A stretch of DNA of 64,000 nucleotides from Trebonia sp964581815 (lineage in GTDB: Bacteria; Actinomycetota; Actinomycetes; Streptosporangiales; Streptosporangiaceae): the NCBI GenBank assembly GCA_964581815.1, contig CAZORE010000017.1, positions 1 through 64,000 of the forward strand, read 5' to 3'. Positions 48,652 through 56,578 of this stretch are shown one piece after another. The stretch's first letter is position 1, and the number at the start of each line of letters is the position of its first letter. The translations under genes and the position numbers were made by a program. Under the pieces are notes generated by a model. The model searched no databases. It saw only the letters and a program-made list of their open reading frames with translations, and was not told the origin of the DNA.

Positions 48652-50049
48652 CTACCAGGTGATGGTGGCGACGTCGGCCTCCTGGTCGAACCCTGGCGGG
48701 AACCGCAACGGCGTGAACTTGCCGTCGTTCATCACGCCGATGCGCAGGCCGTTCGGCGCGTCCTCGAGAGTGCCCTTGGCGTAGATAGTCCACGCTCCGA
48801 CGATCGCGTCGCCGGACGGGCTGATCCAGAGGACCTGGAGCGTGCTCACGCCCTTCTTCGCCATCTGCGTGACCTGGTAGTCGATCCTCGCCTGCCCGGC
48901 CACCGCGGTCCCCGTCGTGAGCGGATAGGTAAGGAAGCTCAGGTTCGGGTCCGTGTCCGGCCCGGTGACCGCGGTGCAACCGAATGCCGTGCCGTCCGCG
49001 CTTATCAGGTGATACGGCGCCCCTAGGGCATTGGGCGGTTTGGCACATGCCTGCAAGAGCGCCTGGGGGGACGCCCCGGTCCCTACGTTCCAGACGACCT
49101 TGCCGTCCGCCAGCAGGTCACCGCTTGACGGCCCGGCCACGTTCAGTTCGCGCACGGTGTCGGTGTAAGCCCATTTCGGGGCCGCGCTTATGGTCTCAAC
49201 GGCGAGCACCCGGTCTCCGGCGATCCACGTCAACGAGGGCTGCGCGGACAGGCCCCGCGGGTTGTCCTTGGCGGACTCCGAGAGAGACGGGTCGTTCGTG
49301 CTCCACGCGTGCAGCAGCCGGCCGGTGGCGGCCGAGAAGACCTGCACCGCCAGGCCGCCTGCGGCGGTCACCGTGGTCACGGCGAGTTCCTGGCCCGACC
49401 TCGATAGAGCGGCGGAAACGGCCATCAGGGCCTGGCCGCCGGGCACGGTTTGCGGCTTGACCGGCAGCAGGGTAAGGCGCGCCGGGGTCGCGCTGCCCGG
49501 GGCGAGCCGTATCCCGTACCAGCTGGCCGTCCCGGTCGCCTTCTCGAGGGCATTCGTGCCCTGGAGTGAGGCGGTGGGGTACGTCACGACCGCGACGGCG
49601 AACGTCCGGTCGTCGCCGGCCGCGGTGATGCCCATGAAGAAGCTCGTGAAGCCCTTGCGCACGGGAAGCGTGAGGTTCGCCAGGATCTTGCCGGTGACCG
49701 AGTCGCCCGCCACGATGTGATTCGCCTTACCCCCGGCCACGTAGTAGCGCGGAACGCCGCCCGGGCCTGGGATGGCCGGGCTGGCTGAAGCAGTCGGCCG
49801 CAAGGGAACCGCGCCGTCGTTCTGTGCGCCCTTGACGAGGACCGTCGAGATGGCGAGCGCGATGACCGCCGCGGCGGCGGCGAGCGGTGCCGCCCAGTGG
49901 ATCCAGCGGCGCGGCGCGGGCCAGCGGCGGTCATCGGCTGGCCCGGGCGGCAGGCGCAGGGGCGGCGCGGACCGGATCTCCCGGCCGGCCAGGTTGGCGT
50001 CCGCGGCCGCCGACATGGCCGCGTGGACGCGGTCTTCGACTGAGGTCAT
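48652..50049 (-). CDS. Membrane-anchored propeller protein paired with ECF sigma factor
   Basis: This 465-residue protein has a cytoplasmic N-terminus (aa 1-50, 'VEDRVHAAMSAAADANLAGREIRSAPP'), a membrane helix (aa 50-72, 'IHWAAPLAAAAAVIALAISTVLV') and a large extracytoplasmic part. That part has propeller-like repeats 'FMGITAAGDDRTFAVAVVTY', 'SAALSRSGQELAVTTVTAAGGLAVQVFSAATGRLL' and 'VLWISPSGDAIVGAWTIYAKGTLEDAPNG'. Its ATG overlaps the sigma gene stop by 4 bp (ATGA), which makes it the probable regulator (anti-sigma-like) or effector of that sigma factor, although no zinc-binding anti-sigma motif (H-x-x-x-C-x-x-C) is present. Such sigma-propeller pairs are common in Streptosporangiales. Confidence 0.8.
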   Translation of the reverse strand: MTSVEDRVHAAMSAAADANLAGREIRSAPPLRLPPGPADDRRWPAPRRWIHWAAPLAAAAAVIALAISTVLVKGAQNDGAVPLRPTASASPAIPGPGGVPRYYVAGGKANHIVAGDSVTGKILANLTLPVRKGFTSFFMGITAAGDDRTFAVAVVTYPTASLQGTNALEKATGTASWYGIRLAPGSATPARLTLLPVKPQTVPGGQALMAVSAALSRSGQELAVTTVTAAGGLAVQVFSAATGRLLHAWSTNDPSLSESAKDNPRGLSAQPSLTWIAGDRVLAVETISAAPKWAYTDTVRELNVAGPSSGDLLADGKVVWNVGTGASPQALLQACAKPPNALGAPYHLISADGTAFGCTAVTGPDTDPNLSFLTYPLTTGTAVAGQARIDYQVTQMAKKGVSTLQVLWISPSGDAIVGAWTIYAKGTLEDAPNGLRIGVMNDGKFTPLRFPPGFDQEADVATITW

Positions 50050-50609
50050 GATTCCTCCTTCAGTACGCGGCCGAGCGTGGCGATGGCGCGAGACAGGGTG
50101 GATTTCACGGTGCCGGCGCTGATCCCGAGGACGCGGGCGGTCTCCTCGGTGCTCAGGCCGAGGTAGTACCGCAGCGTCAGCGCTTCCCGCTGCCGCCCGG
50201 CGAGCTTGCGCACGGCGGCGAGGACCTCCTGGTGCTCCTGCGACAGCAGGACGGCCGCCTCGGGCGAGTCAAGCGACAGCCAGCCGTCGCGGGCCGCCGC
50301 CGCGCGGTCCCTGCGCTCGCGCCGGGCCTGGGCGCGGCGCGCGGCGCGGCAGCCGTTGAGCACGCTGGACCGGACATAGGGCAGCGCGGCCGCCGGGTCA
50401 CTGAGCCGGTCCCAGTTCCGGTAAAGGCCAACGAACGCGTCCTGCACAACATCCTCGGCGGCGCCGCGGTCCCCGAGGATGACGAACCCCATCCTGACCA
50501 GGCTGACGCCGTGCGCGGCGTACAACGCGGTCACGCCCTCGTCGGCCTGGGGCCGCGCCCCTGACCGCGGCCCCAGGCGTGGCGACGTGTCGGTGTCCAA
50601 GAAGTCCAC
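50046..50609 (-). CDS. ECF sigma factor (SigE-family, Streptosporangiales type)
   Basis: This 187-residue ECF sigma factor has region 2 with 'YAAHGVSLVRMGFVILGDRGAAEDVVQDAFVGLYRNWDRLSDPAAALPYVRSSVLNGCRAARR' (the D-V-V-Q-D-A-F polymerase contact) and region 4 with 'LAGRQREALTLRYYLGLSTEETARVLGISAGTVKSTLSRAIATL' (HTH that recognises the -35 element). The spacing is typical of the SigE-like group linked to trans-membrane partners. Its stop overlaps the ATG of the membrane propeller protein (4 bp), so the two form an operon. Target genes are unknown. Confidence 0.95.
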   Translation of the reverse strand: MDFLDTDTSPRLGPRSGARPQADEGVTALYAAHGVSLVRMGFVILGDRGAAEDVVQDAFVGLYRNWDRLSDPAAALPYVRSSVLNGCRAARRAQARRERRDRAAAARDGWLSLDSPEAAVLLSQEHQEVLAAVRKLAGRQREALTLRYYLGLSTEETARVLGISAGTVKSTLSRAIATLGRVLKEES

Positions 50610-50681
50610 GATTGAAAGATGCCGCCCAGCGCTGTTGGTTGTCGTCGGGCCGAGAATATTCGCGAGGCTCCCTGGCGTGAG

Positions 50682-51749
50682 CTACGAGAACCAGGGCAGG
50701 CCGGCGGCAGCCAGGATGGCGGGTACCAGCCTGTCGTTGACCTCCGTGAGCAGTGGCAGCGACGACGCCCCTGGAGCCGAGAACCGCACCTGGCGGCAGC
50801 CGCGCAGGTCGGCGTCCGCGGTCGCGAGCGGCGGGCCGCCCGGCGCCGCGCTGAAGGTCAGCTTGATGCGGTCCGGTGTCGGCGGGGGCGGGGCACAGAG
50901 CTGGCCGGCCCGGTACAGGCCGTTGATGAGCGACGCGATCCGTGCCACCGCGGCGGGGTTGGTGATCGTGGCGGGCGATCCCGGCGGTAGCGCGGTGCCT
51001 GGCGTGGGCTCGGCGGTGATCGTCACGACCCTGGCGCTGGCCGGGACGCGCTCCGCGGGCGGCCGCGGGGTGATCCAGGTGACCAGGGCATCGACGCGCG
51101 TGTACGTCTGGCCGACGCCATTGCGGATCTCCTCCACGATCAGCTGCGTCGCGCCGATGACCGCGGGTTCATGGAAGTTCTCGAAGTCGTCGCTCCACTC
51201 CTGGTACACGTCGGCGGGCAACTGCCCCGCTGGCTGTGCGTCGCCGGGCTCGCCGACCGGGCCGTAGCTGCCCCGGCCGCCTCCGTACCAGGGCCGCGGC
51301 TCGTGCGCCAGGAGCCACTTCAGTACGGCTTGGGGCTGCCCGGGCACCTTCCACCAGGAGCTGACGAACACCTCACCGTCGGCGGGGATCACACCGCCGG
51401 GCACGCCCACATCGCGCCACGTCCCCGCAGGCGGGCGGCTCAGCTTGCGCGACCCGGGCGGCGGGGTGAACGCCTGCTGGACGGCGGCGGCGATAGTAGC
51501 CGCGAGCTCGCGGTCCGTCTTGTCCGGCGCGAACGGCCCTGGGCCCGTCGGCACCGGGATCGGGGGCGGTGTCCTCGCCGCCGCCTTCGTTGCCGTCATC
51601 GCGGTGGCCGTGGGGTGCGCGGGATGCTGCGCGGCGGCATGGGTGCCGCCGCCCTGACACGCAAGCACAAGGGTGCCGAGGAGCAGTACGCCAAGGACCC
51701 GGGCGCCAGTCATGTTCGTCATCGCCCGCCAGTGAAGCTTCCTCGTCAT
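50682..51749 (-). CDS. Predicted lipoprotein, unknown
   Basis: The 355-residue protein begins with a positively charged N-terminus and signal 'MTRKLHWRAMTNMTGARVLGV' followed by LLLGTLVLAC, where L-V-L-A-C is a lipobox. After a Thr/Ala/Pro-rich linker (about 45 aa) a folded domain follows, including 'REVFVSSWW'-like 'GEVFVSSWWKVPGQPQAVLKWLLAHEP', 'VTWITPRPPAERVPASARVVTI' and 'RIASLINGLYRAGQLCAPPPPTPDRIKLTFSAAPGG'. No family recognised. The start was placed at ATG 51749 so that the signal has a positive n-region; ATG 51722 is possible. It follows the ECF/propeller pair on the same strand and may be one of its outputs. Confidence 0.75.
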   Translation of the reverse strand: MTRKLHWRAMTNMTGARVLGVLLLGTLVLACQGGGTHAAAQHPAHPTATAMTATKAAARTPPPIPVPTGPGPFAPDKTDRELAATIAAAVQQAFTPPPGSRKLSRPPAGTWRDVGVPGGVIPADGEVFVSSWWKVPGQPQAVLKWLLAHEPRPWYGGGRGSYGPVGEPGDAQPAGQLPADVYQEWSDDFENFHEPAVIGATQLIVEEIRNGVGQTYTRVDALVTWITPRPPAERVPASARVVTITAEPTPGTALPPGSPATITNPAAVARIASLINGLYRAGQLCAPPPPTPDRIKLTFSAAPGGPPLATADADLRGCRQVRFSAPGASSLPLLTEVNDRLVPAILAAAGLPWFS

Positions 51750-52250
51750 GCCGATTGGACGTTGCCGGCCGTCACGCGGTTGCATCCGGGCTGGGCTACC
51801 CGCGGCGAACGGCGCCGGGCCGCGGCGAGATGCCGAACCACATCTCTTGGTCCACTCGATCATATATGGAGGCTTCCACGACAATAGATTGCAACTCGAC
51901 AGCACGTGCAGGATGAGCCGCGGGACGGCTGACGCCGCCTTTACCGGGCGGCAGCACGCCGGGCAAGATCGTCGTGTGGCGTTTGGCCGGCTATAGCCGG
52001 CCAAACGCCACACGGAGGACCCTCCGCTTCGCCGGCCCGGTTCGGGCGCCGCCGCCCGGAACCTCCGCAGCGACTCCCTCACCGCGCCCGCACCACGGGT
52101 ACCATCGTGCCCGGTTCCGCAGGGCCCCGCCATCACCGGCCCGCCCCTCGTTCGCGCGGGGCAGCGACCCGCAGGCCAGCCGCAGCGCGTCGTGGAACCG
52201 CTGCCATCGGTAGGATCGTCCTCCGGGACGCCTTCGAACAGGCCGGCTGG
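51750..52250. other. Gene-poor interval with 42-bp palindrome
   Basis: No convincing gene is found in these 501 bp. Short frames on both strands lack recognisable domains and ribosome sites. The interval contains the perfect palindrome at 51973-52014 and, directly next to it, GGAGG/CCTCC (52014-52025). The right part (52030-52250) is GC-rich and may be a decayed coding region. The TetR stop follows at 52251. Confidence 0.5.
51973..52014. repeat. Perfect 42-bp palindrome
   Basis: The 21-bp left half (51973-51993) begins CGTGTGGCGTTTGGCC and the right half (51994-52014) ends GGCCAAACGCCACACG. The two halves are exact reverse complements with no spacer; the centre is CTATAG. It would form a very strong cruciform in DNA or hairpin in RNA. 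It lies between two leftward genes (lipoprotein and TetR), 224 bp upstream of the lipoprotein start. It has no T-tract. Confidence 0.95.
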
Positions 52251-52817
52251 TTATGCCCGGGCGGGCAGCAGGTTCATCAGTTCCCGCGCGGTCGCCTCGA
52301 GCGGCTCGATGCTGCGCTCGGCGCGGCACAAGATGAGCGCGCCCTCCATCGCGGCCAGTGCGGTCGTCGCGACCGGACCGCACCGGTCCGCGGTTAGCCC
52401 GGCCTCCCGCAGCTTGTCGGCCAGCCGGTCCGTCCACTGCGCGAAGGCGGCGCGCGCGGCGGCCATCAGGCCATCGTCGTCGGCGTCGCCGACGTCGACC
52501 GCGATGCCGGCGACTGGGCAGCCGGAGGAGCCGCCCGAGGCCTGCACGGACTGGCGCCACAGGTCGACGAACCAGGCGAGGACGCCGGCGGCGGTGTCGG
52601 CCGGGCAGGCGTCCAGGTGCGCGAGCACCTGCGCGGAGGTCCACGCGATCGCGTCCTCGGCGAGCTGCCTCTTGCCGCCGGGGAAATGATGGTAGATCGA
52701 ACCGCGCGGGGCGCCGCTGTCGGCGAGCACGTCGGCGAACGAGGTCGCGCACAGCCCGCGGGAGCCGAACAGGACGGCGGCGCTGCGGATCATGCTCGCG
52801 CGACTGTCGGTCGCCAT
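52251..52817 (-). CDS. TetR-family regulator (LmrA/YxaF type)
   Basis: This 188-residue TetR protein has the N-terminal HTH 'RASMIRSAAVLFGSRGLCATSFADVLADSGAPRGSIYHHFPGGKRQLAEDAI' (recognition helix 'PRGSIYHHFPGGK'). The C-terminal domain is of the LmrA/YxaF type with 'GLMAAARAAFAQWTDRLADKLREAGL' and 'ALAAMEGALILCRAERSIEPLEATARELMNLL'. The Cys in 'SSGCPVAG' matches family members that sense via a ligand pocket there. ATG at 52817 has GAGGTGAGG upstream. Two palindromes in the divergent gap (52835, 52871) are probable operators, so it likely represses itself and the tautomerase gene. Confidence 0.92.
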   Translation of the reverse strand: MATDSRASMIRSAAVLFGSRGLCATSFADVLADSGAPRGSIYHHFPGGKRQLAEDAIAWTSAQVLAHLDACPADTAAGVLAWFVDLWRQSVQASGGSSGCPVAGIAVDVGDADDDGLMAAARAAFAQWTDRLADKLREAGLTADRCGPVATTALAAMEGALILCRAERSIEPLEATARELMNLLPARA

Positions 52818-52834
52818 GCACCTCACCTCTTGAC

Positions 52835-52850
52835 TATGACGACCGTCATA
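52835..52850. promoter_or_regulatory. TetR operator 1 (tautomerase/TetR gap)
   Basis: TATGACG and CGTCATA form a perfect 16-bp palindrome with AC at the centre. It lies 18 bp upstream of the leftward TetR ATG. Confidence 0.7.
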
Positions 52851-52870
52851 ATGCAGGCTAAGGGCCGTCG

Positions 52871-52888
52871 TTATGATGAACATCATAA
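52871..52888. promoter_or_regulatory. TetR operator 2 (tautomerase/TetR gap)
   Basis: TTATGATG and CATCATAA form a perfect 18-bp palindrome with AA at the centre, 20 bp upstream of the tautomerase ATG. It shares the TATGA half-site word with operator 1; the centres are 37 bp apart. Confidence 0.7.
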
Positions 52889-52907
52889 GAGGCTGAGGAG
52901 GGCACCC

Positions 52908-53351
52908 ATGCCGATGATCGACGTCTACGCCACGGCTGGCACGTTCGCTGATACCCGCCAGCTAGCCAAGAACCTGGCGACCGCCGTCATGACGATTGAG
53001 CAGGTTCCCGACATCCCGATGTTCCGCAAGAACACGGCCGCGTTCGTGCACGAGCTTCCGGACGGCGCCCTGTCCAACGTGGACGGCGACGGCGGCTACG
53101 TCCGGGTGCAGGTGCTGACTAACGCGGGCGCGCTTGACCGGGACAAGCAGCTCGCCGTGGTGCGCCGGCTCACCGACATCGTCGCGGAGGCCGCCGGCGA
53201 CCCCAGCCTCGGCGACCGTACCTGGGTGCTGCTCACCGAGGCACCCGACGGCGGGTGGGGCATCTGGGGCCGCGCGAACACCAACGCGGACCTGGTCACG
53301 GCCGCCCGCGCCCAGCTGGCCGAGCTGGCGGGACGGCCCGCTGGCGCGTAA
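52908..53351 (+). CDS. Tautomerase-superfamily protein
   Basis: The 147-residue protein starts Met-Pro ('MPMIDVYATAGTFADTRQLAKNLATAVM'), so removal of Met would expose Pro-1, the catalytic base of tautomerases. The remainder has the beta-alpha-beta repeats of a 4-oxalocrotonate tautomerase-like fold, fused as two units ('VRVQVLTNAGALDRDKQLAVVRRLTDIVAEAAGDPSLGDRTWVLLTEAPDGGWGIWGRANTN'). The second half lacks its own Pro. GAGGAGGGC lies 5-7 nt upstream of the ATG. It is divergent from the TetR gene and probably induced when TetR releases its ligand. Substrate unknown. Confidence 0.8.
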   Translation: MPMIDVYATAGTFADTRQLAKNLATAVMTIEQVPDIPMFRKNTAAFVHELPDGALSNVDGDGGYVRVQVLTNAGALDRDKQLAVVRRLTDIVAEAAGDPSLGDRTWVLLTEAPDGGWGIWGRANTNADLVTAARAQLAELAGRPAGA

Positions 53352-53353
53352 CG

Positions 53354-54589
53354 CTACCTGATCGACTTGATGCGGTACACCATGGTGGCGCCGATGAACG
53401 TGAAGATGCCGGCGAACGCGAACAGGACGCGGTAACCGCCGAGCTGGTCGATGATCAGCGCCGCCGCGACCGGGGCCAGGGCCTGGGGCACGTTGTTGCC
53501 GATGTTCATGATGCCCAGGTCCTTGGCGCGGGACTCCGCGTCGGGCAGCACCTGGGTCACCAGCGCCTGGTCGACCGACAGGAAGGCGCCGTACCCCGCG
53601 CCGAGGAAAGCGCCCGCGATCATCGTGGTGCTGAAACTCGGCCAGATCACCAGGAGAATCGCCGCGACGCCCTGCAGGACGGACGCCAGCGCGACGAACA
53701 CCCGGCGCCGCCCGGAGCGGTCGGACAGCGCGCCGCCGCCGTAGGTGGTCAGCAGCGTGAAGACCAGGTAGATCGCCGTGACCTCAAGCAGCGCGGTGTC
53801 CGGGTCCTTCAGGTGCAAGAAGTTCGTGAAGAAGTACAGCAGGTACGTGGTGCCGAGGGCGTTCCCGATGTTGACCGCCACCCGGCCGCCGAACGCCCAG
53901 GCGAAGTCCGGGTGGGCCCGCGGTGACACCCACATCCCCTCCGTCAGGACACGGGCGCTAAACGGCAGCATGCCCGCCCCGGGCGGCGAGTCACGGTACC
54001 GCAGCACGAACGGCAGCGACAGGATCACCACGGCGACCGCCAGCACCAGGTAGCCGCTCGCGGTGCCCGTGATCACCTCCGCGAGCAGCGCCAGGCCGAC
54101 CAGCAGGCCAAGCGCCTGCGGCCCGAAGATCGCGCCGGAGATGATCCCCCGCTGGCCCACCGGCACCTGGTCGGCGACCGCGGCGAACAGCCCCGCCGAG
54201 GCGATGGAGAAGCCAAGCGAGGCGAACATCCAGCAGATCGTCACCCCCGCCCAGGAGCGCTGCGGTCCGAGCGCGACCAGCGAAAGCGCAAGCACGACCA
54301 CCCCGGCCGCCATCCACACCCGCCGCCTGCCCCACCGCGACCGGGTGCGGTCGCAGAGCGCGCCGGCCACCGGCAGCGCGATCAGGGCCACGACGCCGGC
54401 CGCGCCGTTGGCGATGCCGAAATCCCGCACCTTGTGCGCCGAGTCCAGCGCCGCGAACTGGTTCGGCAGCACCAGCTGGACGGGCACCAGCCACGCCATC
54501 CAGAACCCGAACCAGAGGATCGTGAACCGGCTGGTCCAGCCGGTGGAAACCCGGACTGTCGGCTCGGAGGTCGTCCCGGCGAAAACCAT
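53354..54589 (-). CDS. MFS transporter
   Basis: This 411-residue, 12-helix major facilitator has motif A in 'GALCDRTRSRWGRRRVWMAAGVVVL' after helix 2 and its repeat 'GGGALSDRSGRRRVFVALASVLQGVAAI' in the second half. The first helix is 'FTILWFGFWMAWLVPVQLVLP'. The charged loop 'D-R-T-R-S-R-W-G-R-R-R' is typical of sugar- or drug-type DHA/GPH-like carriers. ATG at 54589 is chosen over an upstream TTG at 54616; neither has a strong ribosome site. It converges with the tautomerase gene (stop codons 2 bp apart). Substrate unknown. Confidence 0.88.
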   Translation of the reverse strand: MVFAGTTSEPTVRVSTGWTSRFTILWFGFWMAWLVPVQLVLPNQFAALDSAHKVRDFGIANGAAGVVALIALPVAGALCDRTRSRWGRRRVWMAAGVVVLALSLVALGPQRSWAGVTICWMFASLGFSIASAGLFAAVADQVPVGQRGIISGAIFGPQALGLLVGLALLAEVITGTASGYLVLAVAVVILSLPFVLRYRDSPPGAGMLPFSARVLTEGMWVSPRAHPDFAWAFGGRVAVNIGNALGTTYLLYFFTNFLHLKDPDTALLEVTAIYLVFTLLTTYGGGALSDRSGRRRVFVALASVLQGVAAILLVIWPSFSTTMIAGAFLGAGYGAFLSVDQALVTQVLPDAESRAKDLGIMNIGNNVPQALAPVAAALIIDQLGGYRVLFAFAGIFTFIGATMVYRIKSIR

Positions 54590-54637
54590 GCTGAGAAATG
54601 TACAGGCCTGTCGCAACTAGCACGAGCCGACCCGGGG

Positions 54638-56443
54638 CTATTGGGTGTGATGCACCTCGGCGCGCTTGTACACCGGCGTGGGTATGCCCTCCATCCGGGC
54701 TTTGAGCTGCAGGGCCAGGTAGAGGGAGTAGTAGCGCGACAGGGCGAGGTTACCGCCGTGGAACCACAGGCCCTCCTGCGCCGTCGGCTTCCACATGTTG
54801 CGCAGCTCCCCCTCCCACGGGCCCGGGTCCTTCGTCGTGCCCGAGCCGAGCCCCCAGACCTTCCCGACCCGGTCGGCCATGTCCTGGCCGATAATGCCCG
54901 CGGCCAGCTGGTTCATCGAGCCGTAGCCCGTCGCGTAGATGACCAGGTCGGCCGGGAGCCGGGTGCCGTCGCCGAGGACGACCTCGTCCTCGGTCAGCTC
55001 GGCCACCTGCCCCTTGGCCAGCTTGATGTCGCCGCTCGCGACAAGCTCCGAGGCGCCGACGTCGATGTAGTAGCCGGAACCGCGCCGCAGGTACTTGAGG
55101 AACAGCCCGGACTCGTCGTCGCCGAAGTCGAGGTCGAAGCCGGCCTGCTCCAGCCGGCCGTAGTACTCGGCGTCACGTTCCCTGATGGCGTTATAGACCG
55201 GGGTCTGGACCGCGGGCAGGAAGCGGAACGGCAGCGAGGCGAAGATCGTGTCCGCCTTGAACGTGGTCATGCCCGCGGCGACGGCGCGCTCGGAGTAGAG
55301 GTCACCAAGGCCGAGATCCATCAGCGTTTCTGACCGCACGACATGGGTTGAGCTACGCTGCACCATCGTGACGTCGGCGCCGGCCTCCCACAGCGCGGCG
55401 CAGATGTCGTGCGCGGAGTTGTTCGACCCGATCACCACGGCCCGCTTGCCCTTGTACTTGTCGGGGCCGGGGTGAGCCGAGGAGTGGTGCTGGTCGCCGC
55501 GGAACTTCTCGCGGCCGGGGATATCGGGGACGACGGGCAGGCCGGACGCGCCAAGCGCAAGCACCAGCTGCCTGGGCCGTAGCGTGACCTCCTGGCCGGC
55601 CCGGTTGACCACGACGGCCCATCCGTCGCCTTCCCGGACGGCGGACGTGCAGGTCGTCGAGCCCCAGTAGTTCAGCTCCATGACCTTCGCGTACATCTCG
55701 AGCCAGTCGCCGATCTTGTCCTTGGGCGAGAACACCGGCCAGCTCGCGGGGAACGGGAGGTACGGCAGGTGGTCGTACCAGACCGGGTCGTGCAGGGCGA
55801 GGGACTTGTAGCGCTTGCGCCACGAGTCACCAGGCCGCTCGTTCCGCTCGATAATGATCGTCGGAACTCCGAGCTGGCGCAGCCGGGCACCGAGCGCGAT
55901 GCCGCCCTGGCCGCCGCCGACGATCAGCACCTCGGGCTGCACGGTGTAGCCGAGCTCGGTGGCCTCACGGCTCCGGCTCTCGGCCCACGTGACCCGGTCA
56001 CGGAAGGCGCCGTGGCGTACCCCCTTGGGCCGTCGGCCGTTGACGGGCTCCTCGTGGCCCTTGAGCTCATCGAGGGTGGTGAGCAGCGTGAACGCCTTGC
56101 CGCCGACGAGCCGCAGCAGCCCGCTGCCCCGCCCGGCCGTGGTCTCGAACGCGATCCAGGCGGTCACGATGCCGTCCGCCTCGGCCGGCTCCTCAGTGAC
56201 ATGGAAACCAGTGGGATCGACCTGGTCGAGCGTGGCCCGCAGCAGGTCTGCGACGCCCGTGCGTCCCTCGGCGGTGGTGATGTTCCAGGTGAACGCGACG
56301 ATGTCGCGCCAGTAGCTCTCATCGGCGAACAGCGCCGCCGCCGCCTCCGCGTCGCGGGCGGTGAGGGCCTGCTGGAACGCGCTCAGCCACGCATCGGCGG
56401 CGGCCGCGGCCGCGCTCGCCTTCTGGTCGACGGTCTGGGTCAC
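54638..56443 (-). CDS. NTF2-like domain fused to flavin monooxygenase
   Basis: This 601-residue fusion has an NTF2/SnoaL-like domain at aa 5-135 ('AWLSAFQQALTARDAEAAAALFADESYWRDIVAFTWNITTAEGRTGVADLLRATLDQ'). The flavin-containing monooxygenase core follows from about aa 165: FAD motif 'PEVLIVGGGQGGIALGARLRQLGVPTIIIERNERPGDSWRKRYKSLALHDP', the FMO-type 'FSPKDKIGDWLEMYAKVMELNYWGSTTC', NADP motif 'KRAVVIGSNNSAHDICAALWEAGADVTMVQRSSTHVV' and 'LVIYATGYGSMNQLAAGI'. Class-B FMOs oxidise nitrogen or sulfur, or act as Baeyer-Villiger enzymes. GTG at 56443 has GAGGAGG 6 nt upstream. A palindrome lies 19 bp upstream of the start. Confidence 0.92.
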   Translation of the reverse strand: MTQTVDQKASAAAAAADAWLSAFQQALTARDAEAAAALFADESYWRDIVAFTWNITTAEGRTGVADLLRATLDQVDPTGFHVTEEPAEADGIVTAWIAFETTAGRGSGLLRLVGGKAFTLLTTLDELKGHEEPVNGRRPKGVRHGAFRDRVTWAESRSREATELGYTVQPEVLIVGGGQGGIALGARLRQLGVPTIIIERNERPGDSWRKRYKSLALHDPVWYDHLPYLPFPASWPVFSPKDKIGDWLEMYAKVMELNYWGSTTCTSAVREGDGWAVVVNRAGQEVTLRPRQLVLALGASGLPVVPDIPGREKFRGDQHHSSAHPGPDKYKGKRAVVIGSNNSAHDICAALWEAGADVTMVQRSSTHVVRSETLMDLGLGDLYSERAVAAGMTTFKADTIFASLPFRFLPAVQTPVYNAIRERDAEYYGRLEQAGFDLDFGDDESGLFLKYLRRGSGYYIDVGASELVASGDIKLAKGQVAELTEDEVVLGDGTRLPADLVIYATGYGSMNQLAAGIIGQDMADRVGKVWGLGSGTTKDPGPWEGELRNMWKPTAQEGLWFHGGNLALSRYYSLYLALQLKARMEGIPTPVYKRAEVHHTQ

Positions 56444-56461
56444 TGACGGCCTCCTCGCCGT

Positions 56462-56475
56462 AAGACGACTGTCTT
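56462..56475. promoter_or_regulatory. Palindrome upstream of FMO fusion gene
   Basis: AAGAC and GTCTT form a perfect inverted repeat with GACT between, 19 bp upstream of the leftward FMO start and 104 bp from the cbiB start. This is a possible operator for a TetR-type regulator that I cannot assign. Confidence 0.45.
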
Positions 56476-56578
56476 GCCAGCCTAGGCGCGCCGCCGCAGG
56501 CAATCCAGGCTGCTCGCGCGCCACCGAGGGCTCGCCTAACCTTTGAGTGGTCGCGGGACGGTCGAAACCGGGAGACAT

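Noticed and set aside
51991..52821. Minus-strand 276-residue frame over the TetR gene and palindrome
   Set aside because: Composition is Arg/Gly-rich as in shadow frames, and TetR in another frame explains the conserved part.
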